Assembly (NCBI GenBank): GCA_036362985.1 | Contig: JAYGXS010000010.1 | Coordinates: forward strand, 8,261,616 to 8,325,615 | Direction: 5' to 3' | DNA length: 64,000 nt | Source of the DNA: Ligula intestinalis | Lineage: Eukaryota > Platyhelminthes > Cestoda > Diphyllobothriidea > Diphyllobothriidae | Position numbers and translations under genes: made by a program | Notes under the pieces: model-generated | Told to the model about the DNA's origin: nothing | The model's input: only the letters and a program-made list of their open reading frames with translations | The model's database searches: none | Shown: positions 47,774 to 58,345 of the stretch, one piece after another | Position numbering within the stretch: the first letter of the stretch is position 1 | How the letters are laid out: each line of letters starts with the position of its first letter

Positions 47774-48270
47774 TGTTTTGTAATTATGTGAAATGCTTCA
47801 AATCAGCTTTGGTTTTTCGAACTTTTTCCCCTAATATTCGCCAACTGCAAGGCTAGGAAGAGGAGTAGGTTTGACTGGAACAACAGTGGTAAATTCGACG
47901 TGGGTTCGTTTTTGGAGTTAGGGACCTTTCGGCATAAGAACCTCTACTTAAAATCCACCATGGCTCAATAACGAGCCCAAGTCAGCTTAACTGTTGGTGG
48001 GCTTTAACACGATGGCTGCCGAAATTAGACCGATGTCTACGCGTGCTATTCTTACGCCAGTAGCATATCTGCTCCCCCCTCCCCGCTGTGCGTCACACAA
48101 ATAAGACGCAGTGTTGGGTATTTGCGCTTCTTCTACATATTTGGCCTGCGTGCCGGACTTACGCATTTAACTATACCGTCTGCCTAGAGTTTACATGAAA
48201 CGCACCGCCCCGGACCGATATCGCTAGCTAATCGGTTATTTTGCATATCCACCGATCCTGTTTTGTTGAT
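47774..48270. other. Downstream flank of the kinase gene
   Basis: No gene or recognised repeat was found before the PLE cluster. Confidence 0.55.
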
Positions 48271-48271
48271 G

Positions 48272-48365
48272 CTTTGTAAAGTAGACGCCATCGTTGGAAC
48301 CAGAACTTTATTTGCCTGACTTTTAGCATTCACCCTCGAACCCATCATCAGAGACACTATCATAT
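48272..48365 (-). repeat. PLE-end RNA module, outer tandem copy
   Basis: On the minus strand this reads CTGATGATGGGTTCGAGGG, then AAAAGTCAGGCAAATAAAG and a TTCCAACGATGGCGTC tail. It lies directly beyond a second module at 48.41-48.50 kb in the same orientation, so the PLE here ends in two modules in tandem. Confidence 0.6.
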
Positions 48366-48404
48366 TTAGGTTCGTGGTTTATTCACTGGTATGTGCAACA
48401 AGAT

Positions 48405-48505
48405 GGACATTGAGAAGAAGCTGACTCCATTGCTGGGCCAATACTTTTATTCGCCTGACGTTTCGAGATCCATCGCGGATTCGACATCACAGACATAATC
48501 ACAGA
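48405..48505 (-). repeat. PLE-end RNA module, inner copy
   Basis: The minus strand reads TGTGATGTCGAATCC, GCGAT, GGATCTCGAAACGTCAGGCG and AATAAAAG, then the GTATTG tail. The stem (GAATCC / GGATCTC) is well formed. Box I has drifted from CTGATGA. Confidence 0.65.
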
Positions 48506-48594
48506 GCAGTAGCAGATAAAGGTAGTGAGTGCATAGGAGTTTGCCGTAACATTTAAGCGTGTAGAAAAAATTGATAACTGACAGGAGTGAGCGC

Positions 48595-49070
48595 TAATTC
48601 GCCACGTCAGCAATGACCATCTGGACCTGCGTTGTTGGCGTTGGATGACGCGGTGGCCTGTCTGTTCCCCGAGCGGTGACTTGGTTTGGCCAAATTGAGT
48701 CTCAGCACCGAATATGGATTGGGCAAGTCGCTGCACTTGTTGATGGATTTGGGGCCCGTGAACCACGACCCAAGTAATTCTCGGCTCACCCCATTATTAC
48801 CTCTTAAGAGAATTTCTGTCTCATAAAATTTGAATGTGCGGCCAGGTCTCGTTGAATTAGCCGCAACCTGAGAATCGGCCTAATTTCGCCGCACTGCTGC
48901 CGCAAGTTCGGAAATTCGCGTTTTGAGAAGTCTACCAGTTTCTCCGACATAGTTGATTTGTCTGCAACTGCACCAGATCCTGTGGACGACTCCAGATGTT
49001 TCTTGCCACAGTAGTGGGTCTTTCAGTTTCATCATCTGACGCCTGATGGTTGCTTCCGGCAAACGCCTGT
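48595..49070 (-). mobile_element. Truncated PLE: GIY-YIG endonuclease and C-terminus
   Basis: The minus strand starts PEATIRRQMMKLKDPL, then TSGVVHRI...CSCRQINYVGETGR, where GVV and YVGETGR are the two halves of the GIY-YIG active site. LKTRISELAAAVRRN and one stop follow, then FKFYETEILLRGNN, SRELLGSWFTGPKSINKCSD and LPNPYSVLRLNL. Almost the whole stretch stays in one frame. The reverse transcriptase is missing. An inverted module (49.12 kb) caps the 5' side and two modules (48.27-48.5 kb) the 3' side. Confidence 0.82.
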
Positions 49071-49113
49071 ACGCACAATATCTATATCTGCCACTGATCA
49101 GTATTTATTTCTA

Positions 49114-49245
49114 TTATGAAGAATCCACAAAGTATCTCAAAACGTCAGGCGAATAAAAGTATTGCCTCAGTAATCGAGTCGACTTCTTATCAATTACTTC
49201 CTGGGACCCGCATATTCACTTGTATTGGCAAGATGTACATTGATT
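49114..49245 (+). repeat. PLE-end RNA module, inverted at the PLE 5' side
   Basis: The plus strand has GAATCC, AAAGTATCTC, AAAACGTCAGGCGAATAAAA and the tail GTATTGCCTCAGTAATCGAG, then CTGGGACCCGCATATTCAC. It is opposite in orientation to the PLE coding piece it precedes. Confidence 0.65.
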
Positions 49246-49467
49246 CTGCTAACTTCTCTTACCTAAGCCCGCATTGCGCGCACAATGCTGGCTCAAGTGA
49301 GTAGTATATGTGGCTCATGTAACAATAAGATGCAAACTGGTATGGATTAACCGGATCACGTGTGCGGGCATCGCCGTAAAAGTACAAGTCGGTGACGCCA
49401 CCTGCGCAAGCAATGAACATGCATGCCGTAAACTTTATGCGGCGACTGGCCTTGTCTGAAACGGGCA

Positions 49468-49519
49468 GGTAAAATTCAATAATATGATAACGTTTGTTCA
49501 GCGCCTATTGAATTTTACC
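49468..49519. repeat. 14-bp inverted repeat with 24-nt loop
   Basis: GGTAAAATTCAATA (49468-49481) and its exact complement TATTGAATTTTACC (49506-49519) can form a hairpin. No transposase or flanking duplication was identified. Confidence 0.75.
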
Positions 49520-49832
49520 CTTTGTATACTTGGGTAGGACTCGTGGGTTGAATGTTTGAACGCCAGAATGTATATGCTAAACATGGGGTTATTACACATT
49601 CTAGACACCCCCTCTGAACTTCTTGTTTGAGAGCAGTCCAGTTCTGCCAGAAAGTTGGGGACAAGCGTGAGTATTCCGTTCCACTCATCCGCACGCCAAA
49701 TGATCAAGCCCTTCTAGTATAGAAATACGTTAAAAATGGTCTTCCATGGAAACCCTATCACTGAAACTCTGAATTGGCTCGTGCGCTCTTTTTACTGATA
49801 TTATTCCGAGACCAGTAGAAAAAGTCTTATGT

Positions 49833-50381
49833 TTGACTCCAAGCACGACCCTTCGGCAAAGACAGTTATCAATTGATGTACGCAAACTAGGGACCATCGG
49901 TGGACTCGACAACCAAACCGAGTGTCAATTGTGCTTGCCCTTGGTTGGAAACTGGGTCCCATCATCGGCCAATAAAAGCGTGCTGCGTTTGGAAGCTGAT
50001 CGGTTTGCTCTTACGCTTTTACCGGCCCATTTTCAGCCAAGACATTGGCACTCTGTGGACGCATTAATTCAACAATGCCCATTAAGACGAGTAACGCACT
50101 GCATACTCCATGCAGACAGGGCATTCTGTCTTGTCGAATTTCCGAATAACTTCGTGTGTAAGCTTGGATTAAATCATTCGGAACGTCGCTTTTCATGCCC
50201 AATTAGAATTTTAAAACAACTATTTGGGCTGAAATGCCTCTGTGGTGTAACCACTGCCAACAGGCAATCAGTAGTGCACGATTCATCTGTGGATCATCCA
50301 GCGTTCTCATGTGCTTGCTGCCATATTAACGCCTCCAGAAGTTTGAGGAAAACCAGTGCTGATAATGTTCCGGGCCACTGA
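49833..50381 (+). other. 182-codon open frame of unknown nature
   Basis: This is the longest open plus-strand frame outside known elements. It is rich in Cys and His (CQLCLPLVG, HCILHADRAFCLVEF, FSCACCHINASRSL) but shows no zinc-finger spacing that I recognise. The minus strand also has open stretches at 50011-50202, 50294-50515 and 50812-51084, so the coding strand is uncertain. It may be a decayed retroelement gag or pol segment read in the wrong direction. No splice or start context supports a host gene. Confidence 0.3.
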
Positions 50382-51948
50382 CGTCCCACTTCTGTCATGA
50401 ACACAGACAGTTCTTTACCGATTTGAGTCGGGTTAGCTGCTTGGGTAACAGTGGTAGTTGGAATGCCCGCCGATTGCTTCAAGTTTAACCGAACATTAAT
50501 CTTCTTTACCCACAAAGCTATTTAGGACTGCATCCCTCGATGATCATGGACGTATCGCCGCAGAATGTAATCACTACGGAGACTTTGGTTTGAGCAGAAA
50601 TACTGAAGTACTTGTTAAGCATGTTGGCACTTGAGCACGGGCCAGTGTCCGGAAGTGAGTGAAAAGCCGTCACGGCGCTTTGGGCGAGGGCATTTTCGAG
50701 CCGGCCTTGAAGTTTATTGATCTACTTGGATAACTCTAATTGGCCGAGAACCAGAATGTTTATGTATGCACGAAATGCGCGGCGATGCAACGGACGCCCG
50801 GAGTAAGACCTTCACATGTTCTCCCTTTTCAGACTGCAGTTCGGTCTAAAACTCTGAATAGTTACGTTGAGTGAATGAGCAAGGAAATTGTTAACAGGGT
50901 GGGCGGCAGTGACTGCTAAGATGGGTGGTGGTTGAGTTGTTGCGTTACACGTCGACGACAAATCCGTAGGCCATGTCAATAATTTTGTGGTTTGGGTGGT
51001 GTGGATAACGCTGCTGATTGAGCTATGATATCGAATATTGACAAAACCCATTCGGCTCTTAGCACAAATGGAGGACGAGCCCACTCGATTGAATCTGAAC
51101 TCCGTGTCCTCAGTTTGCTTGATAACATCTATTTAAACTCCTCATCAGATGTCGGCAGCAACCTTTTACTTTCCATGGATACGATAAGGGACATAGGATG
51201 GGGGCGCTCTTTTCAGTTCCGTTATTCTGAGACCATTAAAAAGCGTCTTTATTAGCCCATCTCATAGGCCCCTATGGCAGGCCTATGATAAACGGGGTCG
51301 TATTTAGATGTAACCAAGCTAGCGACCATCAAGCGGGCATTTTGTGAAAATTGACCTCAGCTTCCTTTTGACAGTTACATTCAAATCACCCCGGGTTCAT
51401 CAACCTTTAGATGGCTTCAGACATAGGCACCACAATCTCTAGCCAGTTGAGCGTTAACTGTATTCTGCACGACAAGGTTGAAGAACAGGTTGGCAACCGG
51501 ATGAGGACACAAACGTGACTAAACTGGAGAGGTGATTTTTTCAAGACCCAGTTGGGTAACTCCGAATTTTTAAGGTTTAAAACTGCGTGAGTTTATTCGC
51601 AGTTTCAGTTGTCTTCAGTAAAGCCTGTTGAGTTTGTGACGGACGGCCAACAATACTGGGCGAATTTCTTGTTTAATGCCCACTTCCCCAACGTCACACA
51701 CACACACACTCTCAGGCATGACTGGACACAGTACACACTAGCCCTGACTTCACCAGTGACCACTACTGCTTGAGAAAGCAACTAGTGGTCCTACACACAT
51801 TAAAGTCCTTATTCTATGCCTTCTACGTTGTCCAACACCTTGGGATTTAGTCTGATGAGTGTAGGGTTCTGAGTACAACCATTATTTAGATGCAACAAGC
51901 TATTGGAGACCCGAATAAACGAAAAAGTTCTCGTTCCAGATATCTGCA
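50382..51948. other. Unassigned region
   Basis: Short open frames occur on both strands without domain matches. A short (CA)n run lies near 51.70 kb. Confidence 0.45.
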
Positions 51949-51949
51949 T

Positions 51950-52490
51950 GGATAAGAAAGAAGACGTGTCAACCACCGGATCAACTGATCGATTGTCCTT
52001 AGCTTTCGAACTCTTATAGGAGCCCATCTTCAGAAATGAGAAGTAGCAACCAAAAAGAGGGTAATTATAGTGGCCAGAAATCATCAAGTTGTCAGGGCGT
52101 TAGAAACAACCATCAAAAGGCATGGGGAAGGATGGTAATTAGCTTTCAGTGGAGTCGAGCGGCCATTATAGTGGCGTACGCTAATAAGCTGTCAGTGGAG
52201 CAGGGGGTCATGAACAGCAATTAGTGTGGTGCCTTGTCACCCGGTAGAGGGTTCTGGTAACCCTGCCTCCTTTTTTGGCCGGTTCGTCAGGGAATCCTCT
52301 TCGTTTACACTCTTTACGTTCGGTTTGTTCTTGTTTCGTCCTTCGCTCTCATAATGGCTAAAGACTTTCTAGGCCGTGGGGAGGTCTAGATGCCTGTTGA
52401 CGCAGATGGCATCTGAGTACCATGTTTCAAGCATCAGCTTTTCAGTTTTTGAGTTTCCGCGGCCTATGATGGTTGATCCTTGAAGATCGA
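51950..52490 (-). repeat. Inverted arm of the PLE, left
   Basis: This arm contains the end of the coding region, the 3' non-coding sequence (with CCCTGCTCCACTGACAGC) and a terminal module reading CTGAAGATGGGCTCC, GAGTTCGAAAGC and a CAATCGATCAG string on the minus strand. It pairs with 54480-55022. Confidence 0.82.
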
Positions 52491-52700
52491 AGACATGACC
52501 AGTCTCTGCGGCGTGTGCTACAAGTTAAGAGTTTGGGTCTAGTCTCCCAGCTGCCAGTTTGTGCTCGTGAAGGTGAGTCTGCAATTTGCGGCCAGTTTCT
52601 CCAACGTAATTGCAGTCTCCTTCGTTGCATAGTATCTTGTAGAAAACTGCAGAGGTTTCTGTAGTAGGCAGTCTGTCTTTAGGTTACATCGCCCGCCGGC
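52380..52700 (-). pseudogene. PLE GIY-YIG endonuclease and C-terminus, frameshifted
   Basis: In shifted frames the minus strand gives FYKILCNEGDCNYVGETGRK, LQTHLHEHKLAAG, GRGNSKTEKLMLETWYSDA and VNRHLDLP. YVGETGRK is the second half of the GIY-YIG site and the first reads FYKIL. The tail matches the inverted copy at 54.48-54.65 kb. Confidence 0.78.
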
Positions 52701-52835
52701 GTATTGTCGCCTGCGGTAGATGGGCTATGCCTACGCCAGCACGTTGAAACATTCGTGAGACTGCTTCGGAGACCCCTTTTATGTAGGAAATAGCTCTCCA
52801 GATTCCGGGTTATTATGGCATTGACCGTCTTATTT

Positions 52836-53935
52836 TTATTCGGCGCCTGCTCTGTTTGATGAATGACTTTGGGTATCCATTTGCTCGCAAAAGTTCGTGG
52901 AGGAATTTTGCTCAGCTCTTCTGGCGGCTGGTGTGCTGCAATGTGTTTTTACTCTTTGGAAAAGTGTACGAACGCAGTTACGTTTGTGACAAATGGGATG
53001 ATTGCTGTTGAAATGTAGCATTTGATTCGTGTTGGTGGTTTTTCTGGATACTTTGGTTTGCAATATTCCAGTTGAACAACGGTGCACGAGGACATCGAAG
53101 AAGCGTAGTTAGTTATTTATTTCAGCTTCCATCGTGAATTGGATATTTGGATCAACCGAGTTCGAAAAATCTCTGAGGTGCTCGATTTCAGATGTTTTGA
53201 CAATGATGAAAGTGTCATCAACATAACGGGCCCAAAACTTTGAATGATACTCAGCAAAGACCAAGTGTCGTACCCGTTGGGGGACCATTTCAACAATCAG
53301 GCCTGATAGAGGGGAGCCCATGGGAGTGCCTTTAATTTGCTCATACGTTTGCTCATCAAATAAGAAGTAGGTTTTAAGGCAAGATTATAGAATTTCGAGC
53401 AAATTTTCAGGCTTCAGGGGTTTGTCTCTGTCGTCATTGCGTTTGTTTAGAAGTTGTCTCACAACATCAATTGCTAGTTGCTATGAGATAGAGGTGAAGA
53501 GTGAAACCACATCGAAGGATAACATGGATTCATTTGGCTTCAACTGCACATGATTTATCCGTATAAGGAACTGCTTGGCAAAAGCTACGGTTGATGTCGA
53601 GTCTTCTACCAGGAACTTGAGATGCGTAAACATCCATTTTGCCAAACCGTATGTAGGGGTGCCACGAAGGGAGATGATTGGCCTGATTGGTGTGTTTTCT
53701 TTGTGAACTTTCGGCAGACCGTAAAATCGTGCTGGGGCTGTGTCAATTGGCTTCATGTAAAAGCAGCTTCCATGGACCCAGCACCCCTCAGAAATGTCGG
53801 AACTCACAAGCTTATTTCAGCGTGCGAATCGTTGCATAAAGAAGAGTCAAAGTCAAGTGTACTCGACCAGCGATATCCGAGGAGTCGGGTAAACTTATTG
53901 CACAGAGAGCTGACTGCAGCTACGAAGATGTGAAA
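52836..53935 (-). pseudogene. PLE reverse transcriptase, nearly intact
   Basis: From 53807 down to 52836 a single frame is kept, broken only by stop codons. It shows ARFYGLPKVHKENTPIRPII, LSFDVVSLFTSIS (motif A), YFLFDEQTYEQIKGTPMGSP (motif B), FWARYVDDTFIIVKTSEI with an intact YVDD catalytic box, FTMEAEI, FFDVLVHRCSTGIL and TNQMLHFNSNHP then HKRNCVRTLFQRV. These are the PLE reverse transcriptase motifs in order. In-frame stops follow SIS, EIL and INN. It would copy element RNA at a nicked target, but this copy is inactive as read. Confidence 0.88.
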
Positions 53936-54479
53936 GCTATTTTTATGTAAGTGATAAAGGTTGCTGGGGTAGTTTAACCGCACCGAGCGATGAACGTCGA
54001 TTTAAATTCTCAATCCGCTCATCGTTAGAAACAATAGCTAGGTGACCATCTCAAGGCCGGTGGTTTTAGTTTGCCCGCAGTGACCCCGAATAAGCTGTTT
54101 GCTCCTCAGTGTATGCCGTCTTACGCCCTAAAACGGCGGGCGAAAGGAGGCTGTTATAACTATTTTTCGGTTGTCTTGTTCAGTTTTCGAAAAAAATGAT
54201 TCTTGAAATTGGGAGAACTCCTTCAGAACAGACACTTATAGGCTCTGTCTGAGGCGTCATATTAATACTTGGGCTAAAATCCATCAGCTAGTGTGATCTT
54301 ACCGAGTAATATTCACAAATTGCCAACAGGCCGTCAGTCCTATAACACTAGGTTATTATTAAACGTAGTGGCAAAACAGGTTTTAGCTACGTGCTCAGAG
54401 ACGCGTGTTTCGTCAGTCTTTTGCTGCTGTCTGTTAATATTGCTTCCGCCCAGCTGTCGGTCTCTCTTTGCTCCTCGTG

Positions 54480-55022
54480 TTCTTCAAGGAGCGACAATCG
54501 AAGGCCGAGGAAACTCAAAAGCCGAAAGCCTGACGCTTGGGGCATGGTACTCAGATGCCAACTCTGTCAACAGGCATCTAGACCTGCGCGTGGCCTACAA
54601 AGTCTTGCGCCATTATGTTGGAAACATGCGGAGCGAGGCCAAACCAAACGTATGAATGGCAAGCTAAGAGGACCCCACAACAAACCGGCCGGAAGAACAA
54701 GCAGGGTTACCAGGACCTTCTACTGGGTGACGAGGCACCACACTTATTGCTGTTCATGACCCCCTGCTCCACTGAAAGCTAATTAGCGTAATTGCACCCC
54801 GACTTTACAGACAGCTACTTGCCCTCCTCCCTCGTCCTCTTTTGATTGCTGTACCTGACGCCTTGACAACTTTATTATTTCTGACATGTGATTAGCCTAT
54901 GGCCACTATAATTTTCCTCTTTACAGTGGCTACTTCTCATCGCTGAAGATGGACTCCTCTAAGAGTTCGAAAGCTCAGAGCAATAAATCAAGTGCTCTGG
55001 GGCTCGTCATGTCTTCTTCCTT
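54480..55022 (+). repeat. Inverted arm of the PLE, right
   Basis: The plus strand carries GRGNSKAESLTLGAWYSDAN and SVNRHLDLRVAYKVLRHY, then 3' non-coding sequence matching the left arm. The terminal module has CTGAAGA (54943-54949), a GGACTC/GAGTTC stem, GAAA (54969-54972), the GCTC-A-GAGC hairpin and AATAAA (54982-54987). Confidence 0.83.
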
Positions 55023-55194
55023 TTCCTGCTTGATGAGCTTAAGTTTTAATATCAAGTTTTGCTTACTCTCCGAGGAAATTTTTGCGCGCACTTAAAGTAG
55101 CTCCCTCGGAACAGACCTCTCATCTGCGTCAGACAGAAGCACAAGATCAGCGACACACGCGTGTCTGGGCCTTTTAACTAACACTTGTGCCGTC

Positions 55195-55595
55195 AGTATG
55201 GTAAATATATGAAAGTTGAAACTTACCAGACTGACAGCCTAGGTCCTAGCTAAAAGGCTCAGGCACACACGTTTTACCGGTACTCTGCCTCTGTTTGACA
55301 CAGCTGTGAGGGGTCCGGCTCATCAGTGGGTCCCCCAGCTTTCCCTGTCTGCTTTTTGGTTGGCAGACCGGTTTTGAAATTTTGCCTTTTTTATTTCCTG
55401 AGAAATTATTTTCTGATCATGGTATATGTCAGCATATTTAAGCTCTATAGGTGTAGACCGAAATTGTAAGTTGGGTTGAAAACCGTCAACCACTGCTGCC
55501 GACAGACAAACTTTCGTAGTATAAATTAATGTTGTTACTTACTATACCAATAGCCTAGGTACTAGCTAAAAGGCCCAGACACGTGTTTCGCAGGG
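55195..55595. repeat. Pair of ~90-bp direct repeats
   Basis: The 55195-55282 segment (with CAGCCTAGGTCCTAGCTAAA and AGGCTCAGGCACAC) recurs as 55505-55595 (with TAGCCTAGGTACTAGCTAAA and AGGCCCAGACACG). It could be an eroded pair of short terminal repeats. The ~220 bp between them encode nothing recognisable. Confidence 0.55.
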
Positions 55596-56430
55596 TTGAC
55601 GGTTTTCCACTCAAATATATACTTACAATTTCGTTCTTTGCCTAAAACCTTAAATATACTGATATACACCGCAAACAGAAATTAATTTATCAGGAGATTA
55701 AACAGCTGAACTATTTGAAAGGTATAATGAGAGTAAACCGTACGAAAACGGACAAATGCAATGCTACATGAATTGCCCTTTGAAGGTCTCCAAGAAGGCA
55801 GCCCAATCGCTGGAACAAGAAATTACTCGAATCTATTATTATAGCCAGAGTCCGCTCAAGGTAGTGGATTGCCACTACCACCAATATCTGCCTTTTCTCA
55901 CCTCCAGTCTTCTTGACTACGTTATGATACCGGGTACACGTTGGAAAGATAGGGGAGAGTTACATGGATGCCACGAAAGTCTACTCTCACAATAATCTAG
56001 TGCAACTCATCGTTCCTGCACCACGCTTTGGTGGAGCATAATGTAGACATCGTCGATCTTGACGCTCGAACCTGCCTATCACAGTGGACAGCTTCTGCAT
56101 GCATTGCATGGGGGCGATACCTGTCTGCTTGGCCAGATATTACAGTATGCCGCTGCTATGCCGTTGGCCTGTTCTTGTGTGCCCGCCAAATATATCGGCT
56201 TCCGCGTTTCCTGCAATGGCAGTGGTACGTGGTGCGAAAACTGCCAGCAGTCGAGTTGCTTAATTCCAGAGTTTCTTCATCTATGTAGGTTTATCGACAG
56301 TTGTGAAGGCTAGGAAGGTTTAACCCTAACAGCTACAATCTTCTAGGCCCATGGTTCCTTTAGGTGAGGAGAGAAGAAAATGGGAAAACCAGATTGTTAG
56401 GAATGGTGTATTCTGCAGAAGGATAGGAGA
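55596..56430 (+). other. Unassigned, with two short open frames
   Basis: Frames at 55756-55995 (79 codons) and 56028-56313 (two overlapping frames of about 85 codons) show Cys/His-rich segments such as CNGSGTWCENCQQSSC, but no known domain and no splice sites that join them. An unknown repeat or decayed gene is possible. Confidence 0.3.
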
Positions 56431-56434
56431 ATAG

Positions 56435-56765
56435 GTGAAAAGGGTTTTGACTCTCGGAGGACTGCAGTCCAGCTCCGAAGGCGTCAATTCCGGAGTGACG
56501 AGAGCATCAGGAATCGCCGCAATGTCGGCGCCTGCTTTGCTACGGCGGCCAATCACGCGGCTGATATTTAAACTAGCCTTCGGGCGCGGCCTTGAGTTGG
56601 GTGCGCGGCCACGATTAAGCGTATCCGCAAGTCGTTCGAGGACATTTAGCCCCTTACCCCAGGGGGCAGTGGGCGCGCAGGCTAAAACCGCCATGCGTCA
56701 GCGGCTGATCTTGGGATCCAAGTGGCTGCAAGAGGCCACTACACCTTCTTGGGCCGCTTGACTCA
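56435..56765. other. CpG-dense island
   Basis: About 330 bp are far richer in G+C and CpG than the surroundings. GGCCAATCACG (a CCAAT box) is near 56.55 kb and TATTTAAA about 20 bp further on. Both strands have frames over 100 codons, as expected from low stop density. It may be a promoter-like island or a GC-rich repeat. No downstream gene was recognised. Confidence 0.45.
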
Positions 56766-57590
56766 CCAACACTCACATTTGAAAAAGGGTCCATCTGCAC
56801 GCTCTCCGTGTAGCTAACTGCTTTCTCCAAGCAACCTCTCAGTACCACAAAAACCCACCACTTGAAGCCTTCGTTTAAACCAAACGATAGGCAAGGCAAA
56901 TAGAATTCCACTTTCACGTCTCAGTTACGCTCCTAATCGATTAGTCTTCACCCGTATCGCAGGTGCCCGACCAGCTTGGCGGAAAACAGTGTTTAGACCT
57001 TGAAAGCCAGGAGTGCACGCGGAGACGCCTAGCGACTTCCCGAACGCAGTTTTGTGGAGAGATTACTCCTACTTCATTCTTGCATTTCACCGCTCCTTGC
57101 CGGTACATAAACGGTGGGTTTTGCTGATGCCTTCAGGCTTTGCATCCTTGAACGGTAGGGCTACCGGCTACTCCCTGGTGGCTGCATTGAGAATAACTTA
57201 GTAATCAGGCTTCCTACGCCAAAACATACTCGTGTTTTATCACTGGAAGTCAAGCTTTAACTCTGTGGAATTATTACAGCTAGACTGATAGTGGAGCTCG
57301 CAGCTGTAATGGGAAATTTGAGAAACAAGTCTCTCAGCCAGACCGTAACACTGCTCGATGGGGTGTTTGTTATAGGCGCTAGAAACCAGTAAATTTTCTG
57401 TCGCAAGAAATATCAAGCGAACTTGTGAACTGTTTTTGCGATTGGAACAAATTATCTGAGTAGAGTTGTAATATTGCTTGTTTCGCAACCTATGGTAACG
57501 ATGTTTTAGTAATGGCAGGAAGCCGGCTTTTCAGCCAGTCTCTTTCCGACTACCTGCAAAATTTCTAGACTGTGACAAAGGACTATAAGT
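56766..57590. other. Non-coding stretch
   Basis: No gene or recognisable element was found. Confidence 0.5.
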
Positions 57591-57605
57591 CTAGTATGAA
57601 TTTTA

Positions 57606-58345
57606 ATCCGGACGCGAATGGCCGAGCATGCAGCGGTGGTGAAAAAAAAACGACGCCAACTCCCAGGCTGCAGCTCAGTCGACTAAACCCAGCCAGGAGA
57701 AACCGGGAGATTACTCAGGACGCGAATGGCCGAACATGCAGCGGCGGTGAGGAAGAAAGACGCCAACTCCCAGGTCGCAGCTCACTCAACGGGACCCGGC
57801 CCTGTTTTCAAGCTTGACGAGGCCGAACTCCTCGCAAGAGGTGACAACTGTGGGAGCCGCGAGCTGCTCGAGTCATGGTTCTCAGGCCCCCAGTCAATCA
57901 ACAAGCGCAACGATTGAACCTTCCCATACTGCCTGCTGAGACATTGCCTGAGCAAGGAGAATCTGTCACGTAGGAAGGGCTGGGCGTAGCATCAACTCTG
58001 ACGACAGAGATCATAATTGCCACGCCATTATCAAGCCCACATCCGACGCGGAGAAGGTAGTCGTGGCAATTAATGGGCCATCGCCGCACCAATTAAGCCC
58101 TCAAGCGGTGGCTAAAGGAACTAACAATTATAGTACGCATGCGGGTGACCGCTACGAACTATAAATATCGTGCAATCTTTGCATGCATCACCCTTATCTG
58201 CGCATTTCTCAGACTATTCTACTATTTGCTATGATTAAGGATTCCCGAGGGAATCCAAAACGTCAGGACAATAAAACTCTTGTTCCAGCAGTTACATCTC
58301 CTCTTTCTGAACTGCTTCTTGGAACGCACATTTTCGCCTCTATTG
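57606..58345 (+). mobile_element. Truncated PLE: GIY-YIG end, C-terminus, 3' region, module
   Basis: The frame near 57.73 kb reads MAEHAAAVRKKDANSQVAAH, FKLDEAELLARGDN, SRELLESWFSGPQSINK. This matches the PLE tails at 9.0 and 48.7 kb. The non-coding 3' region (CGTCATTATC-like, GCACCAATTAAG, ACTATAAATATCGTGCAATC) is shared with 20.1-20.3 and 63.5-63.7 kb. It ends in a subfamily-2 module: GGATTCC, GAGG, GAATCC, AAAACGTCAGGACAATAAAA. It is 5'-truncated with a duplicated start. Confidence 0.78.
57608..57786 (+). repeat. Tandem duplication at the truncated PLE start
   Basis: Two ~67-bp units (57610-57676 and 57718-57784) share GACGCGAATGGCCGA-CATGC and GACGCCAACTCCCAGG, 108 bp apart. Both encode the AEHAAAV helix, so the element's 5' edge was partly copied twice. 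Confidence 0.78.

Larger units (their letters stand above)
51950..55022 (-). mobile_element. Penelope-like element with long inverted terminal arms
   Basis: The element is about 3.1 kb. The central part on the minus strand encodes reverse transcriptase (about 53.9-52.8 kb), GIY-YIG (about 52.65-52.5 kb) and the C-terminus (to about 52.38 kb). The 3' non-coding end (52.38-51.95 kb) closes with an RNA module. The same C-terminus, 3' region and module occur in the opposite orientation at 54.48-55.02 kb, so the element is bounded by inverted arms of about 540 bp. PLEs are known to carry rearranged and often inverted LTR-like ends. This is the most complete PLE in the window. Confidence 0.85.
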
